Shown here piece by piece: positions 1-7,100 of a stretch of 42,495 bases of DNA. Position 1 is the stretch's first letter. Each line of letters opens with the position of its first letter. The notes beneath the pieces were generated by a model that saw nothing but the letters and a program-made list of their open reading frames with translations, was not told the origin of the DNA and did no database searches. This DNA comes from Streptomyces sp. ADI95-17 (GTDB lineage Bacteria > Actinomycetota > Actinomycetes > Streptomycetales > Streptomycetaceae): NCBI RefSeq assembly GCF_003846175.1, contig NZ_ML123049.1:1-42495 (forward strand), written 5' to 3'. The position numbers and the translations under genes are program-made.

Positions 1-123
1 ACGGGCGGCTGGCGACGACGGGCACGGGCCGGCCCGGTCTCGTCCGGGAAGCTCAGGCATCACCGTGTGAGAGGTGGTGCGAGGCCGGTGAGAGCCCGTC
101 AGAGTCGGCTGCGACCAGTGGTT

Positions 124-151
124 TTGAGCATCCCGGAGTTCGGGGTATGCT
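124..151 (+). promoter_or_regulatory. Promoter of the tRNA-Thr gene
   Basis: A -35-like TTGAGC (124-129) and a -10-like TATGCT (146-151) are separated by 16 bases. This is close to the housekeeping sigma (HrdB) consensus and would start transcription around 157-159, about 18 bases before the mature tRNA. The rest of 1-175 shows no convincing coding frame. Confidence 0.55.
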
Positions 152-175
152 TTATCTCGTTGCACAGCGCAGCGC

Positions 176-248
176 GCCCCAATAGCTCAGTCGGTAGAGC
201 GTCTCCATGGTAAGGAGAAGGTCTGCGGTTCGATTCCGCATTGGGGCT
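176..248 (+). tRNA. tRNA-Thr (anticodon GGT)
   Basis: A full cloverleaf can be drawn. The acceptor strands GCCCCAA (176-182) and TTGGGGC (241-247) pair perfectly, followed by discriminator T248. The D stem is GCTC/GAGC, the anticodon stem is TCTCC/GGAGA with loop ATGGTAA, and the T stem is TGCGG/CCGCA with loop TTCGATT. The anticodon GGT (209-211) reads ACC/ACT threonine codons. CCA is not encoded, as is common in Streptomyces, so it must be added after transcription. No copy of the tRNA 3' end or integrase gene is visible nearby, so it is not currently occupied as an attachment site within this window. Confidence 0.96.
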
Positions 249-254
249 CCGAAG

Positions 255-294
255 AACAGGAAAGGCCCCCGCCACTGGCGGGGGCCTTTCCTGT
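255..294. terminator. Strong bidirectional hairpin terminator
   Basis: Two long complementary arms (about 18 bases each, 256-273 and 276-293) flank a three-base loop, with an AA/TT edge on both sides. It ends the tRNA-Thr transcript from the left and the convergent minus-strand osaC-comB transcript from the right. Confidence 0.9.
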
Positions 295-306
295 TTGGTG
301 CGGAAG

Positions 307-1065
307 TCATCCGGCTGCCGTGAACGCTCCGTTGGTGAGGACCGGCACCGTGTCGGAGGCGTCCAACTGCGTTGCGATGCGTACGTCTTCGGGAAAGCCA
401 CCTGAGACGAGCTCCTGCCCGGATGCGCCGGCGGTCACTGTGGCGACGACATCCGGCGTCGTCTCGAAGCACGCGGCCGCTGTGGCCGCCTCGGGCGACA
501 GGGGACCGCCACGATGCTTGCTGAGCGCCGAGAGAACGGCTCCCGCGCCCAGCAGGTCCTCCAGGGCGGGGCGCAGGCTGCCGTCCGGCCAGCGCTCGCC
601 CGAGGCGATCACGGCAACCGGGCGGGCGGGTGTTCCGTAACCATTGCGGGCGAGCCAACGGCCCACCGCGGTCGCGTTGCGCAGACAGCCCGCGACGACC
701 GTCGAGCCACCGGCCGCGGCGGCGATCGACGAGCCGTTGGGAAAAGGCAGGACCAGCCGTGGAGTGAAAGGCGCGTCTCTCAGCGCCGACGGAGACAGCG
801 ACCAGGGGGATGCGGGTGTGGCCATGCGCCGTCCCACGGCCAGCCGGGCGTCCACGCGGTCCGCGAAGGCCGCTGCCGAGGCGTCACGCCAGGCGTACGG
901 GAAGACCCGGGTGCCGGACTCCACGGCCACCGTCACCGAGGTGGTGAACGACAGCACGTCGATCACCACCAGACACGCGACCGCCGACGAGAGCCGCTCG
1001 GCGCCCGTGGGGCCCCAGTCGAACCGTGCACCACTGCCTGCCTGCAGATACCAGTCGTCGTCCAT
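307..1065 (-). CDS. ComB-family protein (2-phosphosulfolactate phosphatase-like)
   Basis: The 252-residue protein has the signature of the ComB family (2-phosphosulfolactate phosphatase, a Mg-dependent acid phosphatase of coenzyme M synthesis in methanogens). Near the N terminus is VVIDVLSFTTSVTVA, and mid-protein are the motifs LPFPNGSSIA and GCLRNATAVG. I chose the internal Met (MDDDWYLQ) at 1065 over the first possible start at 1104, because the earlier start would add an unlikely tail into the short gap. The gene follows osaC by 54 bases on the same strand and is probably co-transcribed with it. Streptomyces has no known coenzyme M pathway, so the true substrate is unknown. Family assignment is likely; function is not established. 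Confidence 0.75.
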   Translation of the reverse strand: MDDDWYLQAGSGARFDWGPTGAERLSSAVACLVVIDVLSFTTSVTVAVESGTRVFPYAWRDASAAAFADRVDARLAVGRRMATPASPWSLSPSALRDAPFTPRLVLPFPNGSSIAAAAGGSTVVAGCLRNATAVGRWLARNGYGTPARPVAVIASGERWPDGSLRPALEDLLGAGAVLSALSKHRGGPLSPEAATAAACFETTPDVVATVTAGASGQELVSGGFPEDVRIATQLDASDTVPVLTNGAFTAAG

Positions 1066-1119
1066 GGCGATGACGATGGCAGGCACCCAACTGCCCCCGG
1101 CCACGGGGGCGTCGGTGTA

Positions 1120-3765
1120 CTAGGCGGCGGGCGGTTCCGGGACGCGCATGGCGAGGATGGCCATGTCGTCCGAGGCCGGCTCGGCGGCGAAGCGTTCCAC
1201 GGCCCGCAGGATGCGTGCCGCCACCGCACCCGCCGTGAGGCCGGTGCAGGTCGCCAGGACGTCCGCCAGGCCGTCGTCGCCGAGCATGCGGGTGCCCTCC
1301 CGGCGTTCCGTGATGCCGTCGGTGACACACAGCAGGACATCGCCCGGGGCGAGCGTGACCATCTGCTCGTACAGTTCGAGGTCCTCGATCACGCCCAGCA
1401 GGGGCTGCGGCTCGGCCGCCGCTTCGACCGAGCCGTCCTGGTGCAGGCGCAGCGGCAGCGGATGGCCCGCGCAGACCACCTTGAGGAGTGCGCTGCCGTC
1501 CTCCTGGGGCCACAGCTCGCCGTACAGGAGGGTCAGGAAGCGGCTGCGGGCGCCCTCGTCGAGGATGGCGGCGTTGAGGCGCTCCAGGACGGCGGGGCCG
1601 CCGAAGCCCTCGCGGGCCAGGAGGCGCAGGGCGTGGCGGGCGAGACCCGTGACCGCCGCCGCCTCCGGACCCGTACCGCATACGTCGCCGATGGCGAACC
1701 CGTAGGCGCCGTCACGGATCGGGAAGACGTCGTAGAAGTCGCCGCCGACCTCGTTTCCCTCGCCGGCCGCGCGGTAGATGACCTCGATCTCGACATTGGG
1801 GACCTCGGGCAGCCCCGGCGGCAGCAGGCTGCGCTGCAGGGACTGGCTGATCGCCATGCGCTCCGAGTAGAGGCGCGCGTTGTCGAGGGCCAACGCGGCA
1901 CGACGGGAGAGGTCCTCGGCCAGTTCCAGGATCTCCTGGCGGAAGTGGTCGTCGGAGGGCTTCCCGAGCGTGAGCATGCCGATGACGCGGTTGCGGGCCA
2001 CGAGCGGCAGGACCACCGTCTCCCCGCCCACGGCGGCCGCGGTGGCCAGCGTCGTACGGATTCCGGGGCCGAGCCTGCCCGGTTCGCCGAGCCGGCCGGT
2101 CTCACCGAGGCCGAGGGTGCGCATGGACGTGCGCAGGGCCGCCTGGTGGGCGGCCTCGGACGGGGCAGCCCAGACGCGTGCTCCGGGGGTCGGCACCGGG
2201 TCCGGTGGCGCGATCTTGGAGAGCAGGGCCTTGAGGCCGTCGATGCGCTCCTCGTCCTCGTGCAGTACATAGGAGAGGTACGGCTCGGACGCCTGGTCGG
2301 CGATCGTGTACACGGCGCACCAGGTGGCCAGGGTGGGAACCGTCATCTGGGCCATCAACGCCAGGGTCTGGTCCCGGTCGAGGGTGCCGGCGAGCAGGTC
2401 GGAGGCCTCGACGAGGAAGGACAGGGAGCCGCGGCGGAGCCGTTCCAGCTCGCCCAGCCGGGCCGATTCGACCGCGAGCGCGATCCGGTCCGCGGCGAAC
2501 TGCAGGCGCAGGGCCTCCTCGTTCGAGTAGCGGCCGGCAGCCTCGGCGGCGACGCCCAGGGAGCCCGTGAGCCGCCCCTCGACCTTCAGCGGGACGGTGA
2601 CGACGGAACGCATCCCGGTGCCGCCGAGCAGCGGGACGGCGCCCGGCACATTGTCCAGGTCCTCGTGGACGGCGGGCATCCGGGCGGATCCGTACCGTCC
2701 CGTTCCGGCCTCCACCGGGACGCGGGCGAAACGCTGGCGGGCGGAGGGCAGACCGGTGGTGGCCCGTACCTCCAGTTCCGTTTCGTCGTCCGTCGCCAGC
2801 AGGAGGAAGGCGGCGTCGGCGTCGAGCATGTCGCGGGCCCGCTCGACCGTGCGCTGGAGCAGACCGTCGAGGTCGTCGGGGGCGGGGGAGCCGATGAAGA
2901 TCTCGAACGGGTCGGTCTTGCCGCTCTCGGCGTTCGTGTCGGACACCGGTGTGCGGGCCGGTGACTGGAGCACCGCGCGTTCGTAGTCGCGGACGAGCAG
3001 GCAGACGGTCGAGGGTTCGCCGTGGGTGTCGCGGACCCTCAGATGCGAGGCGTAGACGGGGATGATCCGGCCGTCGGCGCCGCGGATTCCGTAGCTGCCC
3101 TCCCAGCGCGAGAGCTGGAGCGCGTCGACGATGCCCGTGTTGGTGCCGGGGGTCTGGGGCCAGGCCGTGAAGTCGGTGAGCTGCTTGCCGGTGACCTGTT
3201 CCGCGGTGTGGCCGAAGAGGAACGCGGCGTCCTCGTTCCAGGCGGCGATGGCGCCGGAGCTGTCGATCTGGACGACCGCCACCCGGACGCGCTCGTCGGC
3301 GACCGGGAGCAGCCCCACGGGGAGCAGCGGTCCCGCCGAGCGGATGCCCACCGGGCGTTCGGGAAGATCGAGCTGGAACCAGACATGCTTGCGGGTGGGC
3401 GAGTACTCGACGCCCCACCGGGTGGCGAGTGCCGCGCAGAGCAGCAGTCCGCGGCCGTTCTCACGGTCGGGGCTGCCGAAGTCCGGGCCGGTGCTCTGGA
3501 GCGGGATTTCGCGTTCCGGATAGTGGTCGGAGACCTCGATCCGGACGCCGTCCTCCGTGCGCAGACAGAGCACGTCGGCGGCGGTGCCCGCGTGGACCAC
3601 GGCGTTGGTCACCAGCTCGCTGGTGAGGACGACCGCGTCGTCGACGACGTCCGTGTAGCCCCACCCCTGGAGGGTGTCCCGGACGAAGGCGCGGGCGGTC
3701 GCGACGGAGCGCCCGACCGGGTCGAAGGTGGCGGCCGCGCGCGCGGTGATCACAGAACTCCCCAT
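1120..3765 (-). CDS. osaC: OsaC: SigB-modulating multidomain protein (HATPase-PAS-GAF-GAF-PP2C)
   Basis: The 881-residue soluble protein has an RsbW-type ATPase/anti-sigma domain at residues 1-135 (N box SELVTNAVVHA, then NGRGL). Next come a PAS domain around 145-260, two GAF domains (about 305-450 and 455-640) joined to a helical linker, and a SpoIIE/PP2C phosphatase domain at 655-875. Metal-binding motifs GGDFYD, GDVCGTG, TDGITE and DDMAILAMR are all present. In S. coelicolor, OsaC binds the stress sigma factor SigB and returns its activity to basal level after osmotic shock. Identity rests on domain order and on divergence from osaA. The start at 3765 (ATG) has only a distant GGGGA; a GTG four codons later, preceded by GGGGAG, is an alternative. 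It probably forms a transcript with the ComB-like gene. Confidence 0.9.
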   Translation of the reverse strand: MGSSVITARAAATFDPVGRSVATARAFVRDTLQGWGYTDVVDDAVVLTSELVTNAVVHAGTAADVLCLRTEDGVRIEVSDHYPEREIPLQSTGPDFGSPDRENGRGLLLCAALATRWGVEYSPTRKHVWFQLDLPERPVGIRSAGPLLPVGLLPVADERVRVAVVQIDSSGAIAAWNEDAAFLFGHTAEQVTGKQLTDFTAWPQTPGTNTGIVDALQLSRWEGSYGIRGADGRIIPVYASHLRVRDTHGEPSTVCLLVRDYERAVLQSPARTPVSDTNAESGKTDPFEIFIGSPAPDDLDGLLQRTVERARDMLDADAAFLLLATDDETELEVRATTGLPSARQRFARVPVEAGTGRYGSARMPAVHEDLDNVPGAVPLLGGTGMRSVVTVPLKVEGRLTGSLGVAAEAAGRYSNEEALRLQFAADRIALAVESARLGELERLRRGSLSFLVEASDLLAGTLDRDQTLALMAQMTVPTLATWCAVYTIADQASEPYLSYVLHEDEERIDGLKALLSKIAPPDPVPTPGARVWAAPSEAAHQAALRTSMRTLGLGETGRLGEPGRLGPGIRTTLATAAAVGGETVVLPLVARNRVIGMLTLGKPSDDHFRQEILELAEDLSRRAALALDNARLYSERMAISQSLQRSLLPPGLPEVPNVEIEVIYRAAGEGNEVGGDFYDVFPIRDGAYGFAIGDVCGTGPEAAAVTGLARHALRLLAREGFGGPAVLERLNAAILDEGARSRFLTLLYGELWPQEDGSALLKVVCAGHPLPLRLHQDGSVEAAAEPQPLLGVIEDLELYEQMVTLAPGDVLLCVTDGITERREGTRMLGDDGLADVLATCTGLTAGAVAARILRAVERFAAEPASDDMAILAMRVPEPPAA

Positions 3766-4109
3766 GTGGTGTCTCGTCGCTTCCCCGAGTCCTGTGCCCG
3801 TTTCTCGCCGCTTCGATTCGCCTGCCAGGCTAGACGCTCGGTCTGTGTGCCGGGTACACGAGGGGCGACTTCGGACAGGAGCGGCCAGGAACCGACCTGT
3901 GACCGGACAAGTGTGGCCATCCCGATGGAGGGATGCGGGACAACCATCGGAGGTTGCACCCCGGCTGCGTCCGGCCTGGTACGTTTCAACGATTTGACGT
4001 CCCCATGGTCACCCGTCGACGGTGGGCCGTGGCGATGAGCCAAAGAAGAACTGGGCAAGCTCCCAGATAAGGCCCGAGCGATACGGTCAACCCCTGCGGG
4101 AGGGACACG
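3766..4109. other. osaC-osaA divergent intergenic region
   Basis: 344 bases without a gene separate the divergent osaC and osaA genes, so both promoters must lie here. The clearest symmetric element is an inverted repeat, CATCCC / GGGATG with a 6-base spacer (3918-3935), a possible operator. A weaker one (GTGT / ACAC, 3845-3859) surrounds a GGGTAC. I could not find a spaced -35 for that GGGTAC, so I do not call a SigB promoter. osaA has a good ribosome binding site (GGGAGGG, 4098-4104) before its GTG start. Confidence 0.4.
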
Positions 4110-7100
4110 GTGGAGTCTGGCGTGGCGGCGCGGGGCACAGGCACGCGCACAAAAGGCGGACAGTCCGTGAAGAAACAGCGCAATGGAACCATCGATGTCG
4201 ACGCGGCAGCGCTCAACAGACTGCTGGCGGGTCTCGTGGCGATGCGCGACGGGAATTTCCGCAGGCGTCTGACCGTCTCGGGCGACGGTGTGATGGCGGA
4301 GATCGCGGCGGTCTTCAACGAGGTCGCCGACCGCAATCTGCATCTGACCGGCGAGCTGGCCCGGGTGCGGCGGATGGTCGGACGCGAGGGGAAGCTCACC
4401 GAGCGGCTGGAGACGGGCGCCTGCGAGGGCTCCTGGGCCGCCGCGATCGACGCCTCCAACGAGCTGGTCGACGATCTGGCCCGCCCGGTCTCGGAGGTCG
4501 GGCGGGTGCTGTCGGCGGTGGCCGACGGTGATCTCGAACAGCGGATGGAACTGCGGTCGCACACGTCGGACGAGACGGTACGGCCGCTGCGCGGCGAGTT
4601 CCTGAAGGTCGCCCGTACGGTCAACAGCCTCGTCGACCAGCTGTCGGCGTTCACCGAGCAGGTGACGCGGGTCGCGGTCGAGGTGGGTACCGAGGGCAAA
4701 CTGGGCGGACAGGCCCAGGTGCGCGGGATGTCCGGGTCGTGGAAGGACCTCACGGACTCCGTGAACACCATGGCGTACCGGCTGACCGCGCAGGTGCGCG
4801 ACATCGCCCTGGTGACGACGGCGGTCGCCAAGGGGGATCTCTCGCGGAAGGTCACCGTCCATGTGGCCGGCGAGATGCTCCAGCTGAAGAACACCGTCAA
4901 CACGATGGTCGACCAGCTCTCGTCGTTCTCCTCCGAGGTGACCCGGGTCGCCCGCGAGGTGGGGACGGAGGGCGAGCTCGGTGGTCAGGCGACCGTTCCG
5001 GGCGTGGCGGGTGTGTGGAAGGACCTCACCGACTCCGTCAACACGATGGCCGGGAACCTCACTTCCCAGGTGCGCGGGATCGCCGAGGTGACCACGGCGG
5101 TCGCCAACGGCGACCTGTCCCAGAAGGTCACGGTGAGCGCCCGCGGCGAGGTCGCGCAACTGGCCGAGACCATCAACCAGATGACCGACACGCTGCGGCT
5201 CTTCGCGGACGAAGTGACCCGGGTGGCCAGTGAGGTCGGTGGCGAGGGTCTGCTCGGCGGGCAGGCGAAGGTGCCGGGGGCGGCGGGGACGTGGAAGGAC
5301 CTCACCGACTCGGTCAACACGGTCTTCCGGAACCTGACGACCCAGGTGCGGGACATCGCGCAGGTGACCACGGCGGTGGCCAACGGTGACATGACGCAGA
5401 AGGTCACCGTGGACGTGGCCGGCGAGATGCTGGAGCTGAAGAACACCGTCAACACGATGGTGGACCAGCTCCAGTCCTTCGGTTCGGAAGTGACCCGGGT
5501 GGCCCGGGAGGTCGGTCTTGAGGGCCGGCTGGGCGGCCAGGCCGAGGTGCCCGGCGCGGCGGGGACGTGGAAGGACCTCACCGACTCGGTGAACGCGGCG
5601 TTCCGCAACCTCACGGGGCAGGTGCGGGACATTGCGCAGGTGACGACCGCGGTGGCCAACGGCGATCTGTCGCAGAAGGTCACCGTGGACGTCGCGGGCG
5701 AGATGCTGGAGCTGAAGAACACCGTCAACACGATGGTGGCGCAGCTCTCGAACTTCGCCGACCAGGTGACGCGGATGGCGCGTGACGTGGGTACGGAGGG
5801 CCGGCTCGGCGGCCAGGCCCGGGTGGACGGCGTCTCCGGCACCTGGAAGGAGCTCACCGACTCCGTCAACTTCATGGCCGGGAACCTGACTTCGCAGGTA
5901 CGTCAGATCGCCCAGGTGACCACGGCGGTGGCGCGCGGTGATCTGTCGCAGAAGATCGATGTGGATGCCCGGGGCGAGATCCTGGAGCTGAAGAACACCA
6001 TCAACACGATGGTGGACCAGCTCTCCGCCTTCGCCGAGCAGGTGACCCGGGTGGCCCGCGAGGTCGGTACCGACGGGCGGCTCGGCGGGCAGGCGCAGGT
6101 GCCCGGCGTGGCCGGTGTGTGGCGTGATCTGACCGATTCGGTGAACGGGATGGCGGGCAACCTGACCGCTCAGGTCCGTAACATCGCGCAGGTCGCCACG
6201 GCGGTGGCGCGCGGTGATCTGTCGCAGAAGATCGATGTGGATGCCCGGGGCGAGATCCTGGAGCTGAAGAACACCATCAACACGATGGTCGACCAGCTCT
6301 CGAACTTCGCCGAGCAGGTGACCAGGGTCGCCCGCGAGGTGGGTACGGAGGGCATGCTCGGCGGTCAGGCCGAGGTGCAGGGGGTGTCCGGTACCTGGAA
6401 GGATCTCACCCAGTCCGTCAACGGCATGGCCAACAACCTGACCATGCAGGTCCGCAACATCGCCGAGGTCACCACCGCGGTCGCCAACGGCGATCTCTCC
6501 AAGAAGATCACCGTCGACGCCAAGGGCGAGATCCTCGAACTGGTCACGACCGTCAACACCATGGTCGACCAGCTGCTCAACTTCGCGGACGAGGTGACGC
6601 GGGTCGCCCGTGAGGTGGGTACCGAGGGCATCCTCGGCGGTCAGGCCCGGGTGCCGGGTGCGACCGGCATCTGGAAGGACCTCAGCGACAACGTCAACCT
6701 GATGGCCAACAACCTGACCAGTCAGGTGCGGAACATCTCCCGGGTCTCCTCGGCGGTCGCCAACGGCGACCTGAGGAAGAAGGTCACCGTCGAGGCGCGC
6801 GGCGAGGTCGCCGAGCTCGCGGACACCGTCAACACCATGGTGACGACGCTGTCCTCGTTCGCGGACGAGGTGACGCGGGTCGCCCGCGAGGTGGGCACGG
6901 AGGGCGAACTGGGCGGCCAGGCACGGGTGCCGGGCGTCTCGGGGACGTGGAAGGACCTCACCGAGTCGGTGAACTCGATGGCGTCCAACCTGACCGGCCA
7001 GGTGCGCCAGATCGCCGCGGTCACCACGGCGATCGCCAAGGGCGACCTCACCAAGAAGATCGACATCGACGCGCGCGGTGAGATCCAGCAGCTGAAGAAC

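Noticed and set aside
176..248. tRNA-Thr as an occupied attachment site of an integrative element
   Set aside because: No duplicate of the tRNA 3' end and no integrase or plasmid genes in the window.
514..2964. Plus-strand open frame of 816 codons opposite comB and osaC
   Set aside because: Shadow of two well-supported minus-strand genes; Gly/Arg/Gln-rich with no motifs.
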